Of a stretch of 64,000 bases of DNA, positions 35,526 to 46,300 are shown in pieces. Within the stretch, counting starts at the first letter, position 1. Every line of letters starts with the position of its first letter. Both the position numbers and the translations under genes were made by a program. Below the pieces are notes generated by a model, which saw only the letters and a list, made by a program, of their open reading frames with translations, was not told the origin of the DNA and made no database searches. Source of the stretch: Flavobacterium enshiense (GTDB lineage Bacteria; Bacteroidota; Bacteroidia; Flavobacteriales; Flavobacteriaceae); the NCBI RefSeq assembly GCF_022836875.1, contig NZ_CP090376.1:2914001-2978000 (forward strand), given 5' to 3'.

Positions 35526-36461
35526 TTAGAAATATCTTGGTGATATTGATGTCTTTTTAGGGAAATTCAAGTCAAATAACAACATAAATTCGTGTGACGA
35601 TTTAGTTGTTGCATCCAAATCTGAAACGATATGATCATATGCATAACCAAGTCGTATTGACGGTGTGATACGGTAATTTACCATCGCACCAAACGAGTCC
35701 TCAAGTCTGTAGGTAGCTCCTGCTTCGAACTTCTCAAAGAACAAAAAGTTAGCCGACAAGTCAAAAGATGTTGGAGCGCTGAAAGCCGATTTCAACATAA
35801 ATGAAGGCTTGAATTTTGTGTTTTCTGATAATTGAAACACATATCCTCCCGTTAAGAAGTAATGCTGCGTTTCACTACCAAATTTGTATTCATCTCCGTC
35901 CACATGCAAATCAAGATGTTTAGCATCTAACATATTAGGTACAGAGAATGATACGTAATATTTATCAGTGTAATAGAAAATTCCACTACCAATATTGAAA
36001 TAGGTATTGTTAACGTTTTCACTGAATGCAACGTCTCCCCCATCAGGAACATATCCGTTTCCGATATCACTGTAGAGACCTACATTATGAAAAGTAACTC
36101 CTGATTTTAATCCGAAAGCCAAACGATGTTCGCCTCCTAAATTTAATGTATAAGCGAAATCCCCATAAACATTAGTTTCTTCAACCGGCCCGATTTTATC
36201 TGAAATCACAGATAATCCTAAACCAACATTTTTACCAACCGGACTGCTCGCGGCGAATGTCAGGGTTTGTGGAGCCCCTTCCACATTAACCCATTGGTCT
36301 CTGTATAAGACCCCAATAGCCAAATTCTCTTTGGAACCGGCATATGCTGGATTAACCACATTCATGTTATACATATATTGTGTGTAATGCGGGTCTTGCT
36401 GTGCTTGCATGTCTGTGGTAATTGCTCCCAACAGAAGAATAGCAAAATAAATTTTTTTCAT
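35526..36461 (-). CDS. PorP/SprF-family T9SS outer-membrane protein
   Basis: 311 residues with a signal peptide (MKKIYFAILLLGAITTDMQA). The family signature QQDPHYTQYMYNMNVVNPAY plus AGSKENLAIGVLYRDQWVNV is exact, and the C-terminus LGYAYDHIVSDLDATTKSSH with EFMLLFDLNF is also typical. It is predicted to be a beta-barrel. SprF is needed for secretion and anchoring of the type B-sorted adhesin SprB in Flavobacterium johnsoniae, so this paralogue probably serves one or both type B giants next to it. It lies between the FN3 adhesin gene and the PorE-like gene. Confidence 0.93.
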   Translation of the reverse strand: MKKIYFAILLLGAITTDMQAQQDPHYTQYMYNMNVVNPAYAGSKENLAIGVLYRDQWVNVEGAPQTLTFAASSPVGKNVGLGLSVISDKIGPVEETNVYGDFAYTLNLGGEHRLAFGLKSGVTFHNVGLYSDIGNGYVPDGGDVAFSENVNNTYFNIGSGIFYYTDKYYVSFSVPNMLDAKHLDLHVDGDEYKFGSETQHYFLTGGYVFQLSENTKFKPSFMLKSAFSAPTSFDLSANFLFFEKFEAGATYRLEDSFGAMVNYRITPSIRLGYAYDHIVSDLDATTKSSHEFMLLFDLNFPKKTSISPRYF

Positions 36462-36488
36462 TTTCAGCTTGTATTGCTTTAATAATTA

Positions 36489-36516
36489 CAGTCTGCCCAC
36501 TTTAGCAGGCAGACTG
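36489..36516. other. Intercistronic hairpin between the FN3 adhesin and porP/sprF genes
   Basis: Perfect 9-bp stem CAGTCTGCC / GGCAGACTG (36489-36497 with 36508-36516) in the 68-nt gap. The minus strand has no T-run after it, so read-through into the porP/sprF gene is likely. It may set the ratio or stability of the two transcript parts. Confidence 0.6.
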
Positions 36517-36529
36517 ATTTTATTTGTTA

Positions 36530-39500
36530 TTAATATTGTCTGTTGATGTATACCCAACCGGTAACGGTAGTGTTATCAGCTTTCTGGATACTGTAGAAAT
36601 AAGTACCGTCAGGTAATTTCTCTCCGTCATTTGACTGTCCGTACCACTGATCTTCATATCCTTCTCCGTAAGAATATACTTCTACACCATAACGGTTAAA
36701 GATGGCAACCTTTTTAACACCCAGATCTCTAAGGACAAAAGTATCATTATCACCATCGTCATTTGGAGAAATACCTCTTGGAATATTTGGACAAGGCCCT
36801 TCGTATTGAAGTTTTACAATAGCTGATGATCCTTCTTTATTACATCCATTTACTCTCTCGTCTATTGTATATATAATTTCATACTCTCCAGGTGTACTAG
36901 TAGAAAGATCGATAGCTCCTGTTGCAGGGTTTATAGTCAATCCAGCAGGTGTAGCCAAGAAAGTTCCGCCTGTTGTAAATTCTTCTTCATCAACTAGTAA
37001 AACAGGATTGTTTACTGTTCCACAGTACTTAGTATCGTCATATTTGAAACCAACTTTCGGATCATACAAATCGTTTACGATAACCTCGATTGGAGTTCTG
37101 ACTCCAATACATCCTTGAGGGTTAACTACTGAAACGTAGTACGTTGTTGTACCTACTGTAGCAGTTGATGGAACTGGAGCATCAACATCTCCAGTACCTC
37201 CTACAGCATCCGTAAACCATAATAACGTAAAGCCGTCTGGCGCAGTTGCTGTTAAAGGTGCAGATGGTCCATCCAAACAATAATTAACCGGTGACGTTAC
37301 AGCAGCCACTTCTGGGATACCTAAATAAGTAACCGTAAATGGTTTTTCACAGTAACGAGTTTTCCAGAAATAAGTGTACACACCCGGTGTATTGTATCCT
37401 GAAATAGTCGTTGTCTGACTTTGAGGTGTCTCAATTACAGTAACAGCCGGGTTGTTTGTATCCGCAATCCACTCTCCTGTTCCTTCACCTGTAACGCTAA
37501 CCGAAGTCTGGTCACAAGTTAATGTTGGGTCAGCCGTAACAATATCAGTATTAAGAACAAATTTGGCAGCATCTAACATATGCCCAATTCCATTATTTTT
37601 TGTTCTGAAGATAAATCTTGTCACAGGTTGTCCAACAGGTATTGTATAACTTCCCGTTCTTAAACTCCAAACCATTGAAGCTGTAAAATGCTCGGTTAGC
37701 TTTGTAAACGGACCTGATGGCGGTCCTGCCCACAATTCTATAGTTGTTCCATTTACGCCACTTCTAGTTGCTGAAGCAAAACTATATTTCACCTTTTGGA
37801 TTTCAGCCGGTGTTTCGATATCCGTATAGGTTCCTTTGATAGGACCGTTAGGATCCCATGTATTGGCCGGATCTTGAATTACTTGAATACTTTGGGCTCC
37901 TTCATAAGGAGTTACCGCACCAGGGCCTGATCCTTCGTGGAAGAATATTGTATCAGCATCCGTATTCGTTCTCCATCCCGGAACCACTGACGTTTCTGCA
38001 ATCGTGCTAACACTTGTTACAAACTGCATTGGTAATTTTTCAAAACTGTAATTGAAATTACTAACATCACAAGTATTTTCCGGAGTGCTTACACAAATAT
38101 TAAACATCTTATCAGTACTATTTGTCTGATTGAGCTTAACTCGTACTTTATAAGTAGTACCAACAGTCAGCTCAGTAGAATACATTGTAGTTAACGAGTT
38201 GTTTTCGCTACACGCTTTCTCAACAAGAGAGCCATCTCCTTGCACTTCATATAAAGATAATATAACATTAGGCCAAACTCCCACGGCTGCGTTCGTCCAC
38301 CAGCTGCCCGGAGTCCAATTGCTTAATTCCACCGTGTGAATTTTCGAAGTTGCCACGAATTGATACCAAATATCTCCTCCGTTTGCTCCTGCGCAAGACG
38401 TCGGTTCAGTAGAAGGTTTCACACCTTTGAAAGATGCTTTTGTTCCTGTAGACGTACAAGTACCGTTTGTATTCACCGGAAGAACTATTGCAGTTTGCGG
38501 CTCATCATTTCTAACGAATACTTTCGGTCCTGTCCAGTAACTCTTATTTGTATCACCACAAACCGTTCTTACGAAGAATTCATAAGTTCCATCCAAAGGA
38601 ACAATGAAATCCGTAGCTGTCGGAAGATAACTTGCAGTACCGGTTACAGTAACACCCGATTGCGGAATTCCGCCCAGACCTAACGGCTGTACGAAAACCT
38701 CCCATTGTGTTTCTGAACCACCCGGAGTCCATGAAAGCACACCTAAATCACTAACTGCAAGGTTAGTAGGCTGTACACATGTAACCGTTGTACAGTTCGA
38801 AACTGCTGTATAAATATTGGTATTCATAGTATGTTGACCAAGCGTAGTGTTAAAAACCTGAGCACCGGTATAATCTTTTACCGTTACCGTCGCATTTGGC
38901 CATGAATTTACGGTAGCACTACCATTAAGTCTCCAAAACAAGTTAAATTCAATTCCTCTACATACAGATATCTGATAATCTAAAACTGTAGGCTGGCCTG
39001 GCGCAACAGTAGGGAAAACAAGTGATTGATATACTACTCCGTTTTGAACAACATCTATGGCTGATAGTGCCTGAGATCCTCCTCCGTTTGTTAACGAAAC
39101 CGTGTATGTACATAAATTTGAAGTATCACATTTAGTAAGCAACTCAAATGGGCCAACCCACGTGCTTTGTGAAGTAGTGCTACAAACTGCTCTCACATAG
39201 AATTGGTAATGCGTTGACGGCGTAAGTCCTGTTAATGTATAAGGATGCGTCGTTGCTGTACGTAAATATTGCGGTTGTGTATTTCCTACCGGAGCCGGAG
39301 TACCGAAAGGCTGTACTGAAATTTCCCATGAAGTTTCAGAACCTACCGGCGTCCAGTTGAGTACCGATGTAGTATCAAAAGTAGTATTAGCAGCAGCAGT
39401 CACGTTGATTACAGGCGGACATGCTGGAATATTCTCAATACTTACATTATCGATAACTACATATGATCCTCTATAACCTTCAGGACCTGGTGTCCCTGGC

Positions 39501-42500
39501 GGCACTTGAAATGCTATGTTAATATTGGTAGGAGCTGTAATAGTGGTAAGGTTGATTATCAATTCCCTTACGTCCGTATTATTTATGGTTCCGGTAACGT
39601 CCGTATCATAAAGAGTGGTCGTAAACTGAGAGATATCAGCACCGTTTGTCGAAAGTTTAACTTTTAAATCATTTCCAATTACAGGCTCATAGTGACTTTT
39701 GTAATAAACACGTAATCTTTGATTTGGCTGTACTGTTATTGTTGGAGAAATTAACCAATCATTACTGTTTCCGTTTGTAAAACAACTCAAAGTTGCCGAT
39801 TGTCCTCCAAAAATAGGATTCACCGGGAAATTCATATCCCATTCATTTCCATCTAAATTACTGTTTACAGTTGACCAACAAGATTCTGTTGGTGAATTTG
39901 TTTCAAACGTTTCAACGAATGGTGATGATAGTACATTACATGCGGTTTTAAATGCAAATGGACCAACCCACGCGCTTTGATCAGAACCACAAATAGCTTT
40001 AACATAATACTCATAAGTTGTATTTGCAGTCAAGCCCGTTGCATTATAAGTCGGATTTGTACTAACCACCGTTCCTGAACCTGTCGGTGTTCCTGAACCC
40101 GGACTCTGAATCGCAATTTCCCATTGTGTTTCCTGATATCCCTTCGTCCAGCTCAAAGTAGCAGTCGTTGTTGTAATATTAGATGCCGTTAACACAGAAG
40201 GATTGGGACAAGGAGAAGCGTCATCAATACTGAAATCATCAATATAAAGTACTCCAGTATTAGCTGGCTGTACTATAGTTGACGGAACGTGGAATGCAAA
40301 GTAAGCAGGTCCTGTTCCGGTAAAAATCACAAAATCCTCCACGAACTCACCATTCGTAATATCATGAGAAGGAATCAATACCGTTGGGTTGCTCATGTCC
40401 GGCGAAGCCGACATTAAAACCTCAAAATTAGCTCTTTGTTCAGGTGTAAAGATACTAGAACTCGCTTTACACTTAAACTTCAGCATTTTTGTCCCCACTG
40501 CGTTTACCTGAGCAGTTATCAGGTAATCGTCAAAATTCTCAAAAGGAGTAAAAGGAAGATCTCTGGCTTGGATAAATGCCTGTGTACCATCTATAGTCCA
40601 CTGGGATCTGCCACCATCATTATTTCTGTTATCAACCTTCCAACAGAACTTTTTAGTAGTCACATCGGTATCATTCAAACTTTCATAATATGGTACAGGT
40701 AGGGCGTCACACAATGTGTTGAATCTTACTGGTCCTACCCAAACACTCTTCGTAACATCATCACAATACGTTCTGATATAGTATTCATAACGGGTAGAAG
40801 CTGTTAAACCATTTTTCAAAAACGGATTATTGGTAACCCTTTCTCCGTTTCCTGTAGGAACACCAGAGTTTAAAGGCTGTACGGCAATTTCCCACTCCGA
40901 GTTATTAATACCGGGTGTCCAGAAAAACTGCGCTTGATTTTGAGTTATCGAGCCAGCCGTTACACCTGGATATTGTGGTGGCGAACATGCCGGTAAATCT
41001 TCGATAGTTACATCATCAACATAGAAATTCGTTGATGTTTGAGGATGACCCGGTTCTACGTGCCATGCGATGCTGATATCACCAACTATATTTGCCGGGA
41101 TAGCTATAATTTTTTCAACCCAGTTGTTTCCTGTTTCATACGTAGCAAGTGGCAATAGTATAGTAGTAAAACTAGGTGCCCCTACTCCTGTTGTAGAAAT
41201 TTTAACTGAGAAGGAAGATTCTCCTAATACATATCCTGTACTGTTGGTATACCCTCCAAATCCTTTAAATTTGAATCGAAGTTGTTTTTGAACAACCCCA
41301 TCCAAACGAACCTGAGGCGATATTAACATATCATTTGTTTGCGTACCTGAATTAAATGTATTAAGTCTCGCAAGATTACCTTGCGGTGCTCCCGGTGCAG
41401 CATCTCCTGAATAAACGAACTGTGTACCATCACCATTTAAATCCAATATTGTCCAACATGGCTCCGGATTAGTGGAAGTTGCCGTGTTAAAGTCTGTAGA
41501 ATATGGTGTTGGGAAAAAATTACATAGTGTTCTGAACGGGAATGCATTACTCCACGCTCCCGGTGTACCACTACATACTGATCTTACATAAAAATTATAG
41601 GCAGTATTTGGTGTAAGCGAGCCAACCAAATTATTTACGTTAGTGTTGGTTGATGTTAAAACATCCCCAGCAATCGGAGGTCCCGCCGAAGCCAATTTTG
41701 CAATATATTGCCAGTTACTCACTAAATTCTGTGGGTTACCCCATGAGAATCTTGCGCTGGTTTGCGCTAAGTTATCATAAGAAATTCCTGCCGGAATAGA
41801 ACAAGAAGGCTGTGATAATGTGAAGGTGAAACAAATACTTGCTCCTGGCTGAGAAGCATTATATTGATAAGGCGAAGAAATTACAAAATAGTACGTCTGT
41901 CCCGCCTGTAAATACACGTTAGGAATCTGCCCTTGCGTTCCATTATTGGAAGTACTGCCTACTGCTAGCCCCCCTAAACAGTTCGCTGTGGTACCGATAC
42001 CGGTACAACTGTCGAAAATAAAAACACTTGCCAAGCTGTTAAAACATCCTGAAGCTGTGTTAACGGTCGTAGACAAACCTACGTTAACCAACCCCGAAGT
42101 CGTTGGCGTATAAGCTAAAAAGGCATGATCCCCTAACAACAAGTTCTGAGTCTGACCCACAGGCTGACAACTTAACCCCTGGGAATTCATCGGTGTATAA
42201 TTTGCCGCCGGGTGGAACGAACTTAAGTTCGAACTTAAAACATAGGGTCCCGGTGACGTGGAAGTCGGTGGAATAACTATTGGTGTACTACAATCTAAAC
42301 CTAATCTGGCTGTTTTAACAGGGAAAGGACCAGCCCATTCACTTGCTGTAGTAGCATCACAAATTGTTTTGATGTATACATCGTAATCAGTACCATCTGT
42401 TAAACCTGAAAATGTATGTGAAAATCCATTAACCGCTATACCAGAAGGGGCATTACCCGTTCCACGCGGAACGATCTGAATTTCAAAGTTATTTGCTGTA

Positions 42501-43210
42501 GCATGCGACCAGGTGACTAGACCACCAGTCGCGGTCATGGCAGAATTAATTCCTGTTACTTTTGCACAGCTTGTGATTACTCTGACATTATCTATAAACC
42601 ACGAATCTCCAACGGTATCAGTAGTTCCATCCTGATTCGTGATTGCAACAAAAGCAAGAAAAACCGGTATACCGGCAGGGAGTGAAGCAACCGGAACTAT
42701 TTTTTCTTCATAAGTAGTCGGACTTGTATTTAAATCGGCTTCTGTCCAGGTTTTCAGCGTTACGTTGAAACTGCTGATATCTGGCTGAAGTGCAGTAGAC
42801 AATCTTAATTCATAAGTTGTACCTCTATCACTAGTAAACCCTTGTTTTGTAAAAAATCTGATTTCAGTTGCGTTAGGTAGGTTAAATTGAGGAGTTATAA
42901 AAAAATACTCCGCCCTTGTACCTGTAGTTGTATTTAAAGCAGGATTTACCACTGCCCCAGGTGTAGCCTGATAACCTCCCGTTGGTGTTGTCGGTCCCCA
43001 GTTATTAATAACCGTCTGGTTACTGGCTTTTCCCCAAGTTCCAGGAATTCCGCTGTTAAAATTTTCTAGAGGTAAACCCTGCGCAGAAGCTGAACTTGAA
43101 AATAATCCAAATGTTAGTATCATAAGAATACTTATTTCAAAGTTCTTTCTTGAAGAAAGGAAAAACTTTGAAATAAACATCCAGCATGATATAGCTGACT
43201 CTTTTTGCAT
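36530..43210 (-). CDS. Giant adhesin with FN3 and choice-of-anchor domains and T9SS type B sorting domain
   Basis: 2226 residues. A long signal peptide ends at FGLFSSSASAQ (~44); the n-region is unusually long and later ATGs (codons 12 and 30) could be used instead. The body alternates cleaved-adhesin/choice-of-anchor-J sandwiches (for example FITPQFNLPNATEIRFFTKQ, SWFIDNVRVI, FYVDDVTIEDLPAC) with fibronectin III repeats (LTANTTYEYYVKAICGSDQS, WVGPFAFKT), the latter about seven times. A PPC-like domain is at ~305-470, and near the end are another PPC-like block, a DUF642-like sandwich (YSFEKLPMQFVTSV, GWRTNTDADTIFFHEGSG) and an Ig-like module. The C-terminal ~85 residues form the type B sorting domain (GISPNDDGDNDTFVLRDLG, IFNRYGVEVYSYGEGYEDQ). 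It is probably exported with help of the porP/sprF gene 68 nt downstream. Confidence 0.88.
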   Translation of the reverse strand: MQKESAISCWMFISKFFLSSRKNFEISILMILTFGLFSSSASAQGLPLENFNSGIPGTWGKASNQTVINNWGPTTPTGGYQATPGAVVNPALNTTTGTRAEYFFITPQFNLPNATEIRFFTKQGFTSDRGTTYELRLSTALQPDISSFNVTLKTWTEADLNTSPTTYEEKIVPVASLPAGIPVFLAFVAITNQDGTTDTVGDSWFIDNVRVITSCAKVTGINSAMTATGGLVTWSHATANNFEIQIVPRGTGNAPSGIAVNGFSHTFSGLTDGTDYDVYIKTICDATTASEWAGPFPVKTARLGLDCSTPIVIPPTSTSPGPYVLSSNLSSFHPAANYTPMNSQGLSCQPVGQTQNLLLGDHAFLAYTPTTSGLVNVGLSTTVNTASGCFNSLASVFIFDSCTGIGTTANCLGGLAVGSTSNNGTQGQIPNVYLQAGQTYYFVISSPYQYNASQPGASICFTFTLSQPSCSIPAGISYDNLAQTSARFSWGNPQNLVSNWQYIAKLASAGPPIAGDVLTSTNTNVNNLVGSLTPNTAYNFYVRSVCSGTPGAWSNAFPFRTLCNFFPTPYSTDFNTATSTNPEPCWTILDLNGDGTQFVYSGDAAPGAPQGNLARLNTFNSGTQTNDMLISPQVRLDGVVQKQLRFKFKGFGGYTNSTGYVLGESSFSVKISTTGVGAPSFTTILLPLATYETGNNWVEKIIAIPANIVGDISIAWHVEPGHPQTSTNFYVDDVTIEDLPACSPPQYPGVTAGSITQNQAQFFWTPGINNSEWEIAVQPLNSGVPTGNGERVTNNPFLKNGLTASTRYEYYIRTYCDDVTKSVWVGPVRFNTLCDALPVPYYESLNDTDVTTKKFCWKVDNRNNDGGRSQWTIDGTQAFIQARDLPFTPFENFDDYLITAQVNAVGTKMLKFKCKASSSIFTPEQRANFEVLMSASPDMSNPTVLIPSHDITNGEFVEDFVIFTGTGPAYFAFHVPSTIVQPANTGVLYIDDFSIDDASPCPNPSVLTASNITTTTATLSWTKGYQETQWEIAIQSPGSGTPTGSGTVVSTNPTYNATGLTANTTYEYYVKAICGSDQSAWVGPFAFKTACNVLSSPFVETFETNSPTESCWSTVNSNLDGNEWDMNFPVNPIFGGQSATLSCFTNGNSNDWLISPTITVQPNQRLRVYYKSHYEPVIGNDLKVKLSTNGADISQFTTTLYDTDVTGTINNTDVRELIINLTTITAPTNINIAFQVPPGTPGPEGYRGSYVVIDNVSIENIPACPPVINVTAAANTTFDTTSVLNWTPVGSETSWEISVQPFGTPAPVGNTQPQYLRTATTHPYTLTGLTPSTHYQFYVRAVCSTTSQSTWVGPFELLTKCDTSNLCTYTVSLTNGGGSQALSAIDVVQNGVVYQSLVFPTVAPGQPTVLDYQISVCRGIEFNLFWRLNGSATVNSWPNATVTVKDYTGAQVFNTTLGQHTMNTNIYTAVSNCTTVTCVQPTNLAVSDLGVLSWTPGGSETQWEVFVQPLGLGGIPQSGVTVTGTASYLPTATDFIVPLDGTYEFFVRTVCGDTNKSYWTGPKVFVRNDEPQTAIVLPVNTNGTCTSTGTKASFKGVKPSTEPTSCAGANGGDIWYQFVATSKIHTVELSNWTPGSWWTNAAVGVWPNVILSLYEVQGDGSLVEKACSENNSLTTMYSTELTVGTTYKVRVKLNQTNSTDKMFNICVSTPENTCDVSNFNYSFEKLPMQFVTSVSTIAETSVVPGWRTNTDADTIFFHEGSGPGAVTPYEGAQSIQVIQDPANTWDPNGPIKGTYTDIETPAEIQKVKYSFASATRSGVNGTTIELWAGPPSGPFTKLTEHFTASMVWSLRTGSYTIPVGQPVTRFIFRTKNNGIGHMLDAAKFVLNTDIVTADPTLTCDQTSVSVTGEGTGEWIADTNNPAVTVIETPQSQTTTISGYNTPGVYTYFWKTRYCEKPFTVTYLGIPEVAAVTSPVNYCLDGPSAPLTATAPDGFTLLWFTDAVGGTGDVDAPVPSTATVGTTTYYVSVVNPQGCIGVRTPIEVIVNDLYDPKVGFKYDDTKYCGTVNNPVLLVDEEEFTTGGTFLATPAGLTINPATGAIDLSTSTPGEYEIIYTIDERVNGCNKEGSSAIVKLQYEGPCPNIPRGISPNDDGDNDTFVLRDLGVKKVAIFNRYGVEVYSYGEGYEDQWYGQSNDGEKLPDGTYFYSIQKADNTTVTGWVYINRQY

Positions 43211-43260
43211 TTTTTCTGAATTTTATTTGTTAAATGTATTCTATGCCGAAATACTTAAAT

Positions 43261-43299
43261 TGAAAAAAAAGTAAGGCAATCACACTGATTGCCTTACTT
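43261..43299 (-). terminator. Terminator between the type A and FN3 adhesin genes
   Basis: Perfect 14-bp stem AAGTAAGGCAATCA / TGATTGCCTTACTT (43269-43282 with 43286-43299). On the minus strand it is followed by a T-rich run. It makes the type A gene a separate transcript. Confidence 0.95.
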
Positions 43300-43310
43300 G
43301 GCATTACTTA

Positions 43311-46300
43311 TTATCTTTTAATCACTTTAAAGAAATCTACATGATCTTCCGAATAAACTTTAACTAAGTACGTCGACGACGCAAATCCGCCAAAATTCAT
43401 TTGAACATTATTTGTAGTAGTATCTAAAGCTTTTAATTGCTGACCTAATAAATTGTATACCTCTATTCTGGTTATTACATCTTTTGCCGTAATGGTCAAT
43501 TGATCGTTAACCGGATTCGGGAAGTATTTCAATTCAGCAATTTTGAAATCCTCAGTGCTTAAACAAGTACCTCCTGCTGTAATTCCAGTTCTTGGGCCTT
43601 CGCAACCGCTAATAGTTTGAGACACATAATACGTTGTGCCTAAAACAGCAGGTGTTGTCGTTGGAATAGTAAAACCTAAAGCCGAATCAGCATACCATGT
43701 TAATCCGCTAGCAGTAGCTGATCCGCCATTTACAATGAAATCAGCAATTGTTTTTGTAGCACAAGCATCTTGTGTAGCCGCTGCAGTTGGAGCCTGAGTA
43801 TTTACCACAGTTGCAGTAACCGGAACTCTAAGCGCCTCACAAACTTCTTCATACGTTAAATTATGGAAAACGTTTGTAGTATTATCAGTTACAACAATTG
43901 CATCATTAAGTCCAGAAACATTACCTGTCAATCTGATAGGTCCGTTTGTAGACGGATAATCTATCACTCCAGTACTGTTTCCTAACGTATTGTTTGCTGC
44001 AACTAAACCATTAGTAACCACTAATCTATAATCTTTACCAACCGGAATAGTATAGTTAAGTGTCACAACCTGAGATACAGAGCCCATAGTTCCTGTATTA
44101 AGTGTCGGAGTGAAAGTTACCTGATTAGTTCCTGAAACAACATTACCGTTAGCATCAAATAATCCTACTGTAATTGGTGTAAGAGACGCAGTATTTTTAG
44201 GGTAAACTGTTACTGTTTTTAATTCAAAAGTATTAACAGCATCAAACGAAATACCTTTATAAACGGCACTAGAAGCTGCAGTACCACCAAACGCTGCAGT
44301 ATTTGCAGAACCATTAGATGATACAGAACCAGATGCTACATAATAAGTAGTAGTTTGAGACACAGTAGGCGTGAAATTTGTTCCCTCATTTACCAGGTTT
44401 CCACCTGTTGGAGCATCATACCAATTTAAAATTGCACTTCCTGCAGCTGATAAATTAGCTGTACCGCCTGTACACATTGAAGTACCTGTAACAGTAACAG
44501 ATGAAGCCACAGTTGTAACAGCAACCGGTGTTGAAGTACCTGAACTTCCAGAACAAGTTACAATACACTGGTATGAAGTATTTGCTGTAGGTGTAGCCAC
44601 ATAAGTTGCTGCAGTAGCACCAGCGATGTTAGTCATAGGTCCTGCATTAACAGAACTTTGCCATTGGTAAGTTACCAAAGCTCCTGTTGTAGGAGTTGTT
44701 AAACTTAACGTAACAGATTGTCCTGCACAAACTGAAGAAGAAGAAGCTACAGTAGCACCTGGAGTTGGAGTTCCTGTACAAGCAGGACCTTCAGCGTATG
44801 CAAAGTTTCCTAAGAAACCACCTGTCTGATTAGTAGCCAATACGATAGAAGGAAATGCTGGAATAGAGAAGTGAGCAGCATCAAAAGTTGTTGCAGAAGC
44901 AGGAGTTGAAACGATATCATACGTTCCATTCTCAGTAGCTGAATGCACAATAATATTTGAAGCAGTAACAACAGGACTTGAAGACGCTAACCTCACGTTA
45001 TAACCTGTAAAAGTTCCAGCTGAACCAACTCTTGTCACTTTCCATCTGTTTGCACTTAAATTAGAAACGTTAGTTGCATTTACAGTACCTGAATTGGTAT
45101 CGAAAGCCTCAGCCATTAATTCAACACCTCCTGTTGAAGCAATAAGTATCGGAAGGTACTTACCATTTTTACCTAGAGGGAATAATTTGGATTGAGTCAT
45201 AGTAGCCGAGCTCATGTTTGCATGCACAGCAGGACCATCAATATATGAAGTGGCACTACCACCCGAAAAAGTACCACTTGTAGGAGTACTTGCAGTAACA
45301 TCAGGGTTTCCTACATAAATAGGATATGCTGCTGAAGTGTGAACGATCCCATTGGTTAATATCACGCCACTTAGTAATCTGAAGTTAGGAACACTGATTG
45401 TAACACCCTGAGCACTTGTATTGTTTACTTGCAAACTCGGGAATGACCCATTGGTTATACCAGGAGTTAAAGCCCACTGATTAGTGGCAAATACACCCGA
45501 ACCAGAAATAGTCTGAGGAAGTGCAGTTGGCACGGCAACTCCGTTAATAAAGTTTCCTAAGTATAATAGTGTACTTCCAGAAGGGAAATTAATAGTACCG
45601 TTATTTACGATGTTACCTCCCACATAAACCGTTGCATTGGAAAACGTTTTCTTGAAAACACTGCCGGCCGTAACCGTGAATGCATTCTGAACGTTCATGT
45701 TGTATTGATTATTAACATTGTTACTGCTAACGTTCATAAATCTATCTGCACCATTAGGAGCATTATTAACAATTAGATTCCCTAAAGAGAATAACCCTCC
45801 TGCAGCCTGGAACTGACAGTTAAAACCGTTAGTCATCAAAGATGAGCTATGAGTTGAAACACCATCCCCTATTTGTAACGTATGGTTCAGTCCTGTAGCA
45901 TAATTATTTGGCGAAGCATAAATAAACGAACCACTGGATTGTGCGTTAGACACATGGAAATCCATCACTAAAGGAGAAGGAGCCCCTGCCTGAATCGGTT
46001 CTGATAAAGTTAATTTAGCACCTGTAACATCAGTTAAAAAAGTACCTGGTTTTATACCTGACCCTGAAACATTCATACCTGCTACAATATTCGGATTTAC
46101 AGCTGTTAAAGTTACAGTGGACGCTCCTGGGTTTACCCCGGCAATAGTTATTGGCTGCTGCGCTGTAATAGGCGATGTACCTAAATCTGAAACCGCCGCT
46201 GATAAGGTTACCTTACCTACAAAGTTTGTTCCAAGACCATTAAACGCTAAAGCAGTAATCTTTGCCCCTACAGGAATACCAGTTCCGGAAACTGACTGTC

